From: Gemmata massiliana
GTDB lineage: Bacteria > Planctomycetota > Planctomycetia > Gemmatales > Gemmataceae
Length of the DNA: 64,000 bases
Direction: 5' to 3'
Assembly: GCA_000531095.1 (NCBI GenBank)
Contig: HG799462.1
Coordinates: forward strand, 1,370,874 to 1,434,873
Below are positions 54,137 through 62,495 of this stretch, one piece after another (within the stretch, counting starts at the first letter, position 1; each line of letters begins with the position of its first letter). The notes under the pieces are model-generated. The model was not told where the DNA came from. It did no database searches and was given only the letters and a program-made list of their open reading frames with translations. The position numbers and the translations under genes were made by a program.

Positions 54137-54835
54137 ATGGAAACCACCTACCCGTCGATTAAGGGGCCGGCGTTCGAGCAACTCGGCCAGCCCTGCGTCG
54201 GGTTCCACAAGTACGACGGCTCCAACTTGCGCTTCCTCTGGCAAGAGGCGAAGGGCTGGTTCCGGTTCGGCACGCGCTACAAGTGGCTCAAGAAACAGAC
54301 CCCGAATTTCGGCGTCGCGATGGAGCTGTTCCAGGCGACGTTCGCGCCGGAATTACTCGCGACCTTGAAGCGCCACAAGGAGTACCGCGGGGTACGGAAC
54401 CTGGTCACGTTTTGCGAGTTTTTTGGCCCGTCGAGTTTCGCCGGCTGGCACCGCGATGACGAGCCGAAGGAGCTGCGCCTCTTCGATATCTGGGCTCAGG
54501 GGCGCGGGTTCATTCCGCCGAAGGAGTTCGCGCAGAACTTCGGGCACCTACCCATCGCGGAAGTCGTGTACGAAGGCCCGTTCGACAAATCGTTCATCGC
54601 CGGCGTGCGCGACGGAACGTACCCCGTGCGCGAGGGCGTCGTGGTGAAAGGCACATTCACGCGGCGCGACAAAGTTGAGGTGTGGACCGCGAAAGTAAAA
54701 ACACAGTCGTGGTTGGACGAACTCGCACGCCGCGCGAGCCAATCCGATGGGCTCCGTGAGCAGTTGGCCGAGAACCTGCGCGAACAGGGCGTAGCGACGG
54801 GCGCGCCCGGTGATGTCACAAATGAACCGGCGTGA
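54137..54835 (+). CDS. RNA ligase-like nucleotidyltransferase
   Basis: 232 residues. Covalent nucleotidyltransferase signatures in order: motif I KYDG (Lys25 in GFHKYDGSN), FGTRYKWLKK, motif III in LVTFCEFFGPSS, motif IV REGVVVKG and motif V VWTAKVKTQSW. This is the minimal Rnl2-type adenylation domain of the RNA_ligase family; it should adenylate and join nicked RNA ends, but the substrate is unknown. There is no kinase-phosphatase (Pnkp) gene nearby. ATG 54137 starts the domain. Confidence 0.86.
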   Translation: METTYPSIKGPAFEQLGQPCVGFHKYDGSNLRFLWQEAKGWFRFGTRYKWLKKQTPNFGVAMELFQATFAPELLATLKRHKEYRGVRNLVTFCEFFGPSSFAGWHRDDEPKELRLFDIWAQGRGFIPPKEFAQNFGHLPIAEVVYEGPFDKSFIAGVRDGTYPVREGVVVKGTFTRRDKVEVWTAKVKTQSWLDELARRASQSDGLREQLAENLREQGVATGAPGDVTNEPA

Positions 54836-55015
54836 TCCGGGCCGCATTTCTCTGCTTGTGTCGAAGATACCTGTTCCCCCGAACGCGCTGCCGAGGTAAA
54901 CTGCGGGAGCACAGAAGTTTTTCCCGCCGCGCGAGTTCAGCACCCGCCCCCGCCGAAGGTAAGTGGTGTCCGCCCCATCGCTTCGCCCAGAGATCAACCG
55001 CCAGGAGCCGCTCCG

Positions 55016-56368
55016 ATGCTCGACGTTGTGCTGAACCGTCAGACGCACACCGTATGTACCGACGCCCCCGCCCGTGGAACGAATTCGACCAACCGACGCG
55101 ACTTCCTCCGCGTCGGAGCGCTCGCGGGGGTGTCGCTCCCCGCGCTGCTCCGAGCGGAAGCCGGGGCCGCTGCGAAATCGGGTGGGAATAAGGGGGCGCG
55201 GGCGAAATCGATCGTGCTCGTTTACCTCGGTGGCGGGTTGTCGCACCACGATAGTTTCGACCCGAAGCCCGAAGCCCCGGACGACATTCGCGGGAAGTAC
55301 AACACGATCGAGACAGCCGTGCCCGGGCTCCGGATCGGTGAGCGTCTGCCGCTGATGGCGAAGGTGATGGACAAGATCGCCCTGGTGCGGTCTGGGGCGC
55401 ACAACAACGACCACCACGAAACCGCGACCAACTGGGTGCTGTCCGGGCGGTTCGGCACTCCGTTCGGCGACTACCCCGCGGTCGGTGCCGTGGTCGCGCA
55501 CGAAACCGGGTTCACCGGAACGCTGCCGCCCTACGTTGCGGTACCGCAGAACCCGTCGTTCACATGGGAACTGGGGAAGAGCGCGTTCCTCGGCGGGCGG
55601 TACGAATCGTTCAAGGCCGGTGACCCGAGCCGCCAAAACTACAAGGTGCAAGACCTGACGGCCGCCGACGTGGACGCGAAGAAGGCCGCTCGGCGCGACA
55701 CACTCTTGCAAGCCGTGGACGGACTCGCGAAGCGCGTCGAGGGGAACGATCAGATCGCCACTTACGACGAGTTCCACGCACGCGCCCGGGCTATGGTGCT
55801 CTCGACCGAAGCGCGGACCGCGTTCGCCATCGACCGCGAATCCGACCGGGTGCGTGATCGTTACGGCCGCAACACGGCCGGTCAATCGATGCTGCTCGCG
55901 CGCCGGTTGGTCGAGAGCGGCGTGCGCTTCGTTACGGTCAACTACGGCGGGTGGGACCACCACGGCAAAATCTTCGAGGGGTTGGACAAGAAGCTGCCGG
56001 AGTTCGACCGTGCGGTCTCGGCGCTCGTCGAGGACATGCACGCACGCGGCACGTTCGAGAACACGATGCTCGTTGTGATGGGCGAGTTCGGGCGGACACC
56101 GAAGCTGAACAAGGATGCGGGCCGCGACCACTGGGGGCAGGCCGCGTCGCTCCTCTTCGCGGGCGCGGGGGTGAAACCGGGGCTGGTTCTCGGCAAGACC
56201 GACAAACACGGTGCTTACACGACCCAGCGCCCGGTGACGCCCGCGGACGTCGCGTACACCATCCTCGATTCGCTCGGGATCGACCCGCGCAAGCAACTGG
56301 TCACCCCGGACGGGCGCCCCATCGAAATCCTCGACCAGGGCGAAACCGTGAAGGAACTGTTCGAGTGA
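55016..56368 (+). CDS. DUF1501 exported protein
   Basis: 450 residues. A Tat-type signal NRRDFLRVGALAG (from about 26) is followed by the DUF1501 (sulfatase-like fold) sequence: IVLVYLGGGLSHHDSFDPKPEAP, VRSGAHNNDHHETA, VTVNYGGWDHHGKIFEGL and MGEFGRTPKLNKDAGRDHW. These proteins are abundant in planctomycetes, usually paired with a DUF1549/DUF1553 cytochrome-like partner, which is absent here. Function unknown. Terminator follows. Confidence 0.93.
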   Translation: MLDVVLNRQTHTVCTDAPARGTNSTNRRDFLRVGALAGVSLPALLRAEAGAAAKSGGNKGARAKSIVLVYLGGGLSHHDSFDPKPEAPDDIRGKYNTIETAVPGLRIGERLPLMAKVMDKIALVRSGAHNNDHHETATNWVLSGRFGTPFGDYPAVGAVVAHETGFTGTLPPYVAVPQNPSFTWELGKSAFLGGRYESFKAGDPSRQNYKVQDLTAADVDAKKAARRDTLLQAVDGLAKRVEGNDQIATYDEFHARARAMVLSTEARTAFAIDRESDRVRDRYGRNTAGQSMLLARRLVESGVRFVTVNYGGWDHHGKIFEGLDKKLPEFDRAVSALVEDMHARGTFENTMLVVMGEFGRTPKLNKDAGRDHWGQAASLLFAGAGVKPGLVLGKTDKHGAYTTQRPVTPADVAYTILDSLGIDPRKQLVTPDGRPIEILDQGETVKELFE

Positions 56369-56384
56369 TTCTGGGTGAATGGCT

Positions 56385-56418
56385 GTTGTGGGCTTGGAGG
56401 CGTCTCCAGGCCCACAAC
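56385..56418 (+). terminator. 15-bp hairpin terminator of the DUF1501 gene
   Basis: Arms 56385-56399 and 56404-56418 pair except for one wobble, 4-nt loop, 17 bp after the stop. Confidence 0.7.
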
Positions 56419-56426
56419 GATACTCA

Positions 56427-56487
56427 CTTCCCGCCGCCTTCTTCAGTTCATCCAGGACCGATGTGACGTCAGTTTCGTTCACCGACA
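56427..56487 (-). pseudogene. Remnant of a thioredoxin-fold gene 3' end
   Basis: 61 bp that would encode VNETDVTSVLDELKKAAG, closely matching the C-terminus of the protein at 57119-57685 (VNETDAQPVLDELKKAVGK). No start, no upstream domain and no stop at the right place: a decayed duplicate or the scar of a deletion. It sits in the 351-bp gap 56369-56719, in which I see nothing else. Confidence 0.65.
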
Positions 56488-56719
56488 CCACATCTGCTCG
56501 AAAGCCGTAATTCCAAATAGATCAAGCGTGTCATCTGCTTGGGGTGCACGCCGGGGTGCACTTGGCCGCCGGAAAACTACTCTGACCGGTGGCGAATGAA
56601 GCACGCTCTTCGGTCCCGCCCCTTGTGGCGCGGTGCGATCGGCATACATTCCACACGTCTCCGAGCGGCTCGCGCTAACTGCGACCGTGTGTTCTGATTC
56701 ATCTCATTGGGGCATCGCA

Positions 56720-57007
56720 ATGGCCGACAAGGTGTACGTGGTGGGCGCTTACGTGGCGAACGACGACCCCAATTTACGGGTCCGCGCGTTCGTACCCCTG
56801 ACCACCGAATACCGGACCCTGGACGAAGCGGTTGCGGCGGCCGAGGCCGACTTCCGTGCGAGCGGCACACCGGCCGAGGGCGTCACGTTCATCGTGTACC
56901 GCTCGGGCGAAGGGGATGCGATCGTCGAGGTGAGCCGGGGCGGGCCGTTCCTCACCGCCGGGTTCTACAAGGTGGCGCTCGTCGAGGTCGGCGAAGCTGA
57001 CGCTTAA
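56720..57007 (+). CDS. Small conserved hypothetical protein
   Basis: 95 residues, cytosolic, no cysteines. Alternating strand/helix pattern (KVYVVGAYVANDDPN, YRTLDEAVAAAEADFRASG, VTFIVYRSGEGDAIVEVS). I do not recognise the family. ATG 56720 begins the compact domain; the longer frame from 56633 has no homology-like features. Its stop codon lies at the end of a tRNA-like element. Confidence 0.65.
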   Translation: MADKVYVVGAYVANDDPNLRVRAFVPLTTEYRTLDEAVAAAEADFRASGTPAEGVTFIVYRSGEGDAIVEVSRGGPFLTAGFYKVALVEVGEADA

Positions 57008-57076
57008 CACGGAGGGGGACTTGCACCCCATCCCCGCCCTGCCAGGACGGTGTCTTACTCGTTAAACGACCGGTGT
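57006..57076 (-). tRNA. Probable tRNA-Ala(GGC)-like gene or pseudogene
   Basis: 71-nt cloverleaf by eye. Acceptor ACACCGG/TCCGTGT pairs at six of seven positions, D-arm TCGTTTAACGAGTAAGAC resembles that of tRNA-Glu, and the anticodon arm CCGTC-CTGGCAG-GGCGG is perfect, with T33, anticodon GGC (plus 57041-57043) and A37. The T-loop reads TGCAAGT instead of TTC-type, and no discriminator/CCA is encoded. The deviations suggest a divergent or decayed tRNA. Confidence 0.45.
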
Positions 57077-57118
57077 ACGAAGTCGGCTGGGTTGCCCATT
57101 GCGTCTAGCCGTCGTTTC

Positions 57119-57685
57119 CTACTTTCCAACCGCCTTCTTCAGTTCGTCCAGAACCGGTTGGGCGTCGGTTTCGTTCACCGACGTGAACGCGAATGACTTC
57201 GCCACTTTTCCTTTATTCACGACCACGACCGTGAGGTGAACGTCGGCGTTCACGCCCCAGTTGTTCGGGCCGCTCTTTTCGCCGTCGAACGCGGCCAGCG
57301 ACGTTTTCGTGAACGTCAGCGCCCCGTTGATCTTCGGCAGATATTCCTTGTGCTTGTCGAACGCCTTCTCGCCGAGCCACACGGCCACGATCTCGGCCTT
57401 GTCGGACGTGTCCCCGATCTTGTTGTCTAGCACTTTCATGAACCGAGCCGCGGGGCGGCCGCCGACCGGAATCCCGCCCTCCATTGCCTGCACGAAGACG
57501 TAGATCGTCGGTTCGTCCTTACGGGCGGCCGCGAAGTCCGCTTCCTTCCCCTCCACTTTTCCGACCACGCCGAACGCCTTCAGCGCCGGGACTTTTTCGC
57601 CCGCTTTCGGGCCGGACTCATCAGCTCCGCGTGCGAGGGGAGCGAACGCAATGGCGGCGCACGCCGCGAATAATACCGATTTCAT
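57119..57685 (-). CDS. Secreted thioredoxin-fold protein lacking the redox cysteines
   Basis: 188 residues. Signal peptide 1-20 (ARG-AD site). The pattern GEKVPALKAFGVVGKVEGKEADF, PTIYVFVQAMEGGIPVG and VHLTVVVVNKGKVAKSF is that of a TlpA/AhpC-like domain, but no cysteine occurs after the signal peptide: the active-site region reads FVQAMEGGIP. It can therefore not be a thiol oxidoreductase in the usual way. Function unknown. A remnant of a paralogue lies at 56427. Confidence 0.75.
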   Translation of the reverse strand: MKSVLFAACAAIAFAPLARGADESGPKAGEKVPALKAFGVVGKVEGKEADFAAARKDEPTIYVFVQAMEGGIPVGGRPAARFMKVLDNKIGDTSDKAEIVAVWLGEKAFDKHKEYLPKINGALTFTKTSLAAFDGEKSGPNNWGVNADVHLTVVVVNKGKVAKSFAFTSVNETDAQPVLDELKKAVGK

Positions 57686-57771
57686 GCTGCCTCCTGATTC
57701 GGGCGAAGCGCCCGTGTGAGTAGAGTCACCGAATTGGCGCGGGCTTCCGAAAAAAGTGCGGGTTTATTGCC

Positions 57772-58131
57772 CTACGGGGCATCTCCATCGGGCGTCACGC
57801 TGAGCGGATACTCGGGCACCGTCAATCCCAGTGTCGGGATCGCGAGCAGTCTGCGATACCCGCGTGACACGCGGCGTTCTTCAGTCGCAACGAACACCGG
57901 GTCCAGTTCCGTCTTCGCGAACAGCCCGTCACACGCGACAGGCTCAAACGTCGGGTCGACGATGTACTGGGCCAGCGCCGGGTTGCACTGCAGGTGCCGC
58001 TCGGGGAGGCGGTGGAGTAGTTCGAGCGGTACTTCGCCGAGGACGAACCGGAGGTACAAATCGGATTCAGTCACGGTCTCAACGTCCGCGCCGCACACTT
58101 CGCACCGGTACCCTTCGTCGCACTTTGCCAT
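57772..58131 (-). CDS. Small hypothetical with rubredoxin-like CxxC
   Basis: 119 residues, cytosolic. Starts MAKCDEGYRCEVCGADVETV: Cys4, Cys10 and Cys13 resemble half of a zinc or iron ribbon; later Cys residues occur in LQCNP and ACDG. The rest (DLYLRFVLGEVPLELLHRLPERHLQCN) appears conserved in planctomycetes as far as I recall. Function unknown. Confidence 0.7.
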   Translation of the reverse strand: MAKCDEGYRCEVCGADVETVTESDLYLRFVLGEVPLELLHRLPERHLQCNPALAQYIVDPTFEPVACDGLFAKTELDPVFVATEERRVSRGYRRLLAIPTLGLTVPEYPLSVTPDGDAP

Positions 58132-58212
58132 TGTTTAACCAACGCTTGTGGACCGTTGGTAATATGTTAAGCGGTAGGGCCGGATTTCGGCTCGCAAAAG
58201 CGGGGCGCGTGA

Positions 58213-58992
58213 ATGGGTGTGTTGGACCGGTTCCGGCTCGACGGGCGCACGGCGGTTATTACGGGCGGCAGCCGCGGGTTGGGCCGCGCGATGGGGCAGG
58301 CACTCGCGGAAGCCGGGGCCGATCTGATTCTGGTCGGACGCGACGAAGAGGCTCTGGACACCGCGCGTCAAGAACTGCTCGCCCTCGGGCGCCAGGTCAC
58401 AGTCATCCCCGGCGATGTGTCCACGCCCACGGGGGCGGAGGCCGCGTGTCGGCAGGTTCTGAACCTGAACCGCCAAGTGGATATCCTGATTAATAACGTC
58501 GGCGGGCGCCGGGTGGACGTCTCCATTGAAGACATGCCCCTGACTCAGTGGCAGGAACTGATCGACCTGAACCTGACGAGCGCCCTGGCGTGTTCCCAGC
58601 AGTTGTGCCGAGGGATGCTCGATCGGGGCCGCGGGTCGGTGGTGAACGTGACGAGCATCGCGGGGCCGATCGCGATCAAGGGGATCCGCGGGCGGCACTA
58701 TGAGACCGCGAAATCGGCGCTCGCGGCCCTCACGCGCTCGATGGCCGCGGACTGGGCGCCCCGTGGAGTACGAGTGAACGCGATCGCGCCGGGCGTGTTC
58801 CTCACGGACCCCAACCGCCGGTGGTTCGGCGAGAAGCCGGACTTCCAGTCCGGGTTCGTGTCGCACATTCCGATGAACCGCATGGGCGAACCGGAGGAAC
58901 TCGGCCCCGCCGCGGTGTTCCTCGCGAGCGACGCGGCCAGCTACGTCACCGGCACCACGATCGTCGTGGACGGCGGGTATACTTTATGGTGA
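58213..58992 (+). CDS. Short-chain dehydrogenase/reductase (FabG-like)
   Basis: 259 residues. Classical SDR: cofactor motif TGGSRGLG (17-24), NNVGG, catalytic Ser in NVTSIAG and YxxxK in HYETAKSAL, and the C-terminal GTTIVVDGGYTLW. The Gly-rich loop followed by GRDE suggests NADP(H). Substrate unknown. ATG 58213 precedes the domain closely. It is upstream of der across a repeat. Confidence 0.94.
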   Translation: MGVLDRFRLDGRTAVITGGSRGLGRAMGQALAEAGADLILVGRDEEALDTARQELLALGRQVTVIPGDVSTPTGAEAACRQVLNLNRQVDILINNVGGRRVDVSIEDMPLTQWQELIDLNLTSALACSQQLCRGMLDRGRGSVVNVTSIAGPIAIKGIRGRHYETAKSALAALTRSMAADWAPRGVRVNAIAPGVFLTDPNRRWFGEKPDFQSGFVSHIPMNRMGEPEELGPAAVFLASDAASYVTGTTIVVDGGYTLW

Positions 58993-59089
58993 GTTCCAAG
59001 TTCCAGGTTCCGAGTTCCAGTTAATACGGGACGCGGAACACGGCAGTGCCTTTTTCGGCTTGGAACTCGGAACTCGGAACTCGGAACTT
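58991..59089. repeat. GTTCC/GGAAC repeat pair between SDR and der
   Basis: Left block 58991-59020 is built of TTCCAAG/TTCCAGG/TTCCGAG units; right block 59060-59089 is built of GGAACTC units. The two are imperfect complements and can form a hairpin that ends just before the der start codon, so it may influence its translation. Confidence 0.7.
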
Positions 59090-59092
59090 TGC

Positions 59093-60580
59093 ATGTCCCT
59101 TCCCATTGTTGCGATCGTCGGCCGGCCGAACGTCGGCAAGTCGTCGCTGTTTAACTGGCTCGCCGGGCGCCGGATCAGCATCGTTGATCCCACCGCGGGC
59201 GTCACGCGCGACCGCGTGTCCACCGTCGTCGAGCACGGCGGGCGCGTGTGGGAGATGATGGACACGGGCGGGATCGGGATCGTGGACGTGGACGATCTCA
59301 GCGCCGACGTGGAGCGGCAGATCCAGCTCGCCATCGAGTCCGCGGCGCTCGTCGTGTTCATGGTGGACGTGCGCGAGGGCGTCGTCCCGCTCGACGAGGA
59401 CGTCGCGGCGCGGCTCCGGACGATCAACAAGCCGGTGATCCTGGTCGCGAACAAGGCGGACACGGAGAAGTTCGGCCAGCAGGCCGGGGAGTTCTGCCGG
59501 CTGGGGTACGGCGAGCCGCTGTGCGTGAGCGCCGACCAGAAGCTCGGCAAGGACGATCTGTTCGAGGCCATTGTGGAGAAGCTGCCGCCGGACACGGGCG
59601 AGACCGCGCCCGGCGAGGCGGCGCTGATGATCGCGACCGTGGGGCGCCGCAACGCGGGCAAGAGCACGTTCATCAACAGCCTGGCCGGGGCCGAGCGGGT
59701 CATCGTGTCCGAGGTGCCCGGCACCACGCGCGACAGCGTGGACGTGCGCATCGAGCGCGACGGCAAGTCGTACATCGCCATCGACACGGCCGGCGTGCGA
59801 AAAACGGCCAAGATGGGCACGAACATCGAGTTCTACAGCACCCACCGCGCCCAGCGGTCCATTCGCCGCGCCGACGTGGTGCTGCACTTCTTCGACGCGC
59901 GCCACCGCATCAGCCGCGTGGACAAGCAGCTCGCCGAGTACGTCGTGGAGGAGAACAAGCCCGCGATCTTCGTCGTCAACAAGTGGGACCTGGTCAAGGA
60001 TTCCATGAGCACCGAGAAGATGGCCGAGTACGTCCGGGCGATGTTCCCGATGCTCGACCACGTCCCCATCGCATTTATCACGGCGAAAGAGGGGAAGAAC
60101 GTGCTCCGGCTGCTGCAACTCGCGGTGCAGTTGCACAAACAGGCCGGGCTGCGGGTGAGCACCGGCGACCTGAACCGCACGATCCGCGCCGCGATCGAGG
60201 CGAACCACCCGCCGATGTCCGGCAGCAAGACGCCGAAGGTGTTCTACGCGACGCAGATCGGCGTCCACCCGCCGACCATCGTGCTGTTCACCAACGGCCC
60301 GGAACTGTTCGACCAGACCTACATCCGCTACCTGACGAAAGTGCTCCGCGACACGTTCCCGTTCTCGGAAGTGGCCATCAAGATCGTTCTTCGCGCGAAG
60401 GGCGAGGGCATGCGCCGCGGACCCGAGGACGAACAGGTCGAGGAGATCCCCGACACAGAAGAAGAGACGCCGATCGTCCGCGCCCCGCGCTACACACCGC
60501 CGCCGGAACCGGTCGAGGAGAGCGAACCCGATCAGCGCCCGCGCAAGAAGCCCCGCGGCTCGGAGACGTGGGATTTCTAA
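59093..60580 (+). CDS. der: GTPase Der (EngA)
   Basis: 495 residues. Two tandem GTPase domains: first GRPNVGKSS with DTGG and NKAD, second GRRNAGKSTFIN with DTAGVRK and NKWD, followed by the KH-like domain (LNRTIRAAIEANHPP, KVFYATQIGVHPPTIVLFTN). Essential 50S ribosome assembly factor. The last 60 residues form an acidic then basic extension (EEIPDTEEETPIV, PRKKPRG). ATG 59093 starts the first G domain; the open frame from 59060 runs through the upstream repeat. Confidence 0.97.
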   Translation: MSLPIVAIVGRPNVGKSSLFNWLAGRRISIVDPTAGVTRDRVSTVVEHGGRVWEMMDTGGIGIVDVDDLSADVERQIQLAIESAALVVFMVDVREGVVPLDEDVAARLRTINKPVILVANKADTEKFGQQAGEFCRLGYGEPLCVSADQKLGKDDLFEAIVEKLPPDTGETAPGEAALMIATVGRRNAGKSTFINSLAGAERVIVSEVPGTTRDSVDVRIERDGKSYIAIDTAGVRKTAKMGTNIEFYSTHRAQRSIRRADVVLHFFDARHRISRVDKQLAEYVVEENKPAIFVVNKWDLVKDSMSTEKMAEYVRAMFPMLDHVPIAFITAKEGKNVLRLLQLAVQLHKQAGLRVSTGDLNRTIRAAIEANHPPMSGSKTPKVFYATQIGVHPPTIVLFTNGPELFDQTYIRYLTKVLRDTFPFSEVAIKIVLRAKGEGMRRGPEDEQVEEIPDTEEETPIVRAPRYTPPPEPVEESEPDQRPRKKPRGSETWDF

Positions 60581-60640
60581 GGGCGAACAGCCGGCGTGAG
60601 GCACTCAGACAAAGGCGAAAACGCCGCGGATAACGCAGAT

Positions 60641-61060
60641 TACGCGGATCAGAGCAGAAGACAAAGGGCAGAGTTCAGAAGGCAGGTTGGTTTTGAAGCC
60701 CCGTGAGGGGCGAAGGCGAGTAGCCAGGGGTGAAGCGGAGCGCAACCCCTGGCGAACCTCCCGGAAGCCCTGGGTGGTGAATAAACGAAACTGCCCCGTG
60801 GGGTACCGGTACCAATTGGCTCCGGCGCCCCACGGGGCAGTTTCGTTTGGGTTCGTGGGCACCCGCCAGGGGTTGCGCTCCGCTTCACCGCACGTCCCAG
60901 TGCCGGTGCGGATTGTCCGGCCCGCGTGGGTACCCGCCAGGGGTTGCGCTCCGCTTCACCCCTGGCTACTCGCCTTCGCCCCTCACGGGGCTTCAAAACC
61001 AACCTGTTCTCTATCTTCTGAACTCTGCTCTCTGTTCCCTGTCTTCTGATCCGCGCTCAT
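60641..61060. repeat. Complex inverted repeat region (copy 2 of the dispersed family)
   Basis: Outer arms: 60692-60750 (GAAGCCCCGTGAGGGGCGAA, then GGCGAGTAGCCAGGGGTGAA) against 60930-60993, nearly perfect. Flanking them, CAGAGTTCAGAAGG on the left and CTTCTGAACTCTG on the right extend the palindrome. Inside, 60782-60851 is a separate palindrome (AACGAAACTGCCCCGTGGGG and its complement). Direct copies of a 35-bp CGCCAGGGGTTGCGCTCCGC unit lie near 60866 and 60937. It fills the 493-bp gap between der and the DUF1080 gene, with no gene in it. Confidence 0.8.
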
Positions 61061-61073
61061 CCGCGGCGAATTC

Positions 61074-62387
61074 TTACTTCTCGATCTTGCGGATCTCGAT
61101 CTTCCGGAACGCGACCGGGTCGTCGTGCCCGGCGAAGCCGAAGTGCCCCGAGGTGCGGTCCTTGCCGACGTGCGGGGTCTTGTCCTTGAACTCGGTGACC
61201 TTGCTCAGGTCCGCGTCGAGGACGCGCGTACCGTTCAGTTCGACCACGATCGTCGGCCCCTTCACGGTCACCTCCGCGAAGTTCCATTCGCCCACCGGCC
61301 GCAGGAACCCGCGGTGCGCCGGGACCATGCCGTAAGCGGAGAGGTTGTACTGGCGCGGGTCGAGCTTCGCGTACATTGGGTGGGTGTCGTCGAGGATTTG
61401 TAGTTCGCACATGGCGTCCGTCGCGACGTGCGCGTTCCCGTTGGGCGTGCGGATCGCGAGGCCGTTGTTCCCGCCGGCCGGGAGCTTGTACTCCAGGCGC
61501 GCCGTGAAATCCGCGAACTCGCCCTTCGTGATGAGGTTCCCGCCCTTGCCCTTCTTGCACACGATCGCGCCGTCCACGACCTCGTAGTTGTCCACCGCGC
61601 CGGCCCACCCGTCGAGGTTCTTGCCGTTGAACGAGCTGTCGAAGCCCTTGGAGTCGCGCTTGCGCAGGATCTCGTTCGCCTCGGCCGCGGGGATCTCGCG
61701 CACGAACACGTTGCGCCAGCGGATCTCGCCGCCGTGCGTTTGCAGCAGGATCTTGCCCGCCTTCGGCAGCGGCGCCTTGCGGTCCCAGAAGTTCTCCATG
61801 CGGGCGTTATCGACCACGAGCTTGTCGTTGAGGTACACCGTGGTGCGCTCGCCCACCTGGACAATGCGGAACGAGTTCCACTCGCCGAACGCCTTGTCCG
61901 CGTGGACCAGCGGCAGTTGCCCGGCCGCGCCCTTCGAGTTGTTGAACAGCCCGCCGGACCCCTTGTCCGCGCTCAGGTTCCACTTCCCGCCCTCTTTCGT
62001 CGTGTCCCAGATCTGGACCTGCGGGGTGTCGCGCAGGTAGATGCCGCTGTCGGCCTTCGCGACGGTCTTGTACTCGACGAGCAGTTCGATGTCGCCGTAG
62101 TCCTTGTCGGTGGTGAGGTACGCGCCGTTGCCGTCGTTGACCAATTCGTCGCCGGAGACGGACCAGTGTTTCTTCGCGTCGGCGGTCCACTCCGCGACCT
62201 TCTTCGCGCGGTCCTCGGGCGACAGTTTCGCGAGGTCGGCCGGGGCGCCGCCCTTCGCGTGGATGGCCCACCCGTGCCAGCCGTCGAGGTTCTTGCCGTT
62301 GAACAGCGGCGTGAACCCCTTTGGCGGTTCGGCCGCGAGGAGCGGGACGGCAGCGTACAGTGCAACGCAGGACAAGAGGTAACGCAT
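61074..62387 (-). CDS. Secreted protein with two DUF1080 domains
   Basis: 437 residues. Signal peptide 1-19 (LLAA-EP). Domain 1 (about 22-210) starts GFTPLFNGKNLDGWHGW and contains YLRDTPQVQIWDTTKEGG; domain 2 (about 235-436) starts GFDSSFNGKNLDGWAGAVDNYEVVDGAI. DUF1080 (3-keto-disaccharide hydrolase-like, concanavalin-type fold) proteins are very frequent in planctomycetes and act on glycans. Tandem duplication within the protein is evident. Confidence 0.92.
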   Translation of the reverse strand: MRYLLSCVALYAAVPLLAAEPPKGFTPLFNGKNLDGWHGWAIHAKGGAPADLAKLSPEDRAKKVAEWTADAKKHWSVSGDELVNDGNGAYLTTDKDYGDIELLVEYKTVAKADSGIYLRDTPQVQIWDTTKEGGKWNLSADKGSGGLFNNSKGAAGQLPLVHADKAFGEWNSFRIVQVGERTTVYLNDKLVVDNARMENFWDRKAPLPKAGKILLQTHGGEIRWRNVFVREIPAAEANEILRKRDSKGFDSSFNGKNLDGWAGAVDNYEVVDGAIVCKKGKGGNLITKGEFADFTARLEYKLPAGGNNGLAIRTPNGNAHVATDAMCELQILDDTHPMYAKLDPRQYNLSAYGMVPAHRGFLRPVGEWNFAEVTVKGPTIVVELNGTRVLDADLSKVTEFKDKTPHVGKDRTSGHFGFAGHDDPVAFRKIEIRKIEK

Positions 62388-62495
62388 GGGAGACCCGTGT
62401 GGAACAAACTGGCAGATCGACCGGCGGGATGAACGGGATACGTGAAAACGCGGGCAGCGTGAACCGAGTCCCGTTCGCCCCGCCGAGTATTCTCG

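Noticed and set aside
54548..56491. 647-codon frame antisense to DUF1501
   Set aside because: Shadow frame. Only its first residues resemble a real protein, and these are the decayed remnant noted at 56427-56487.
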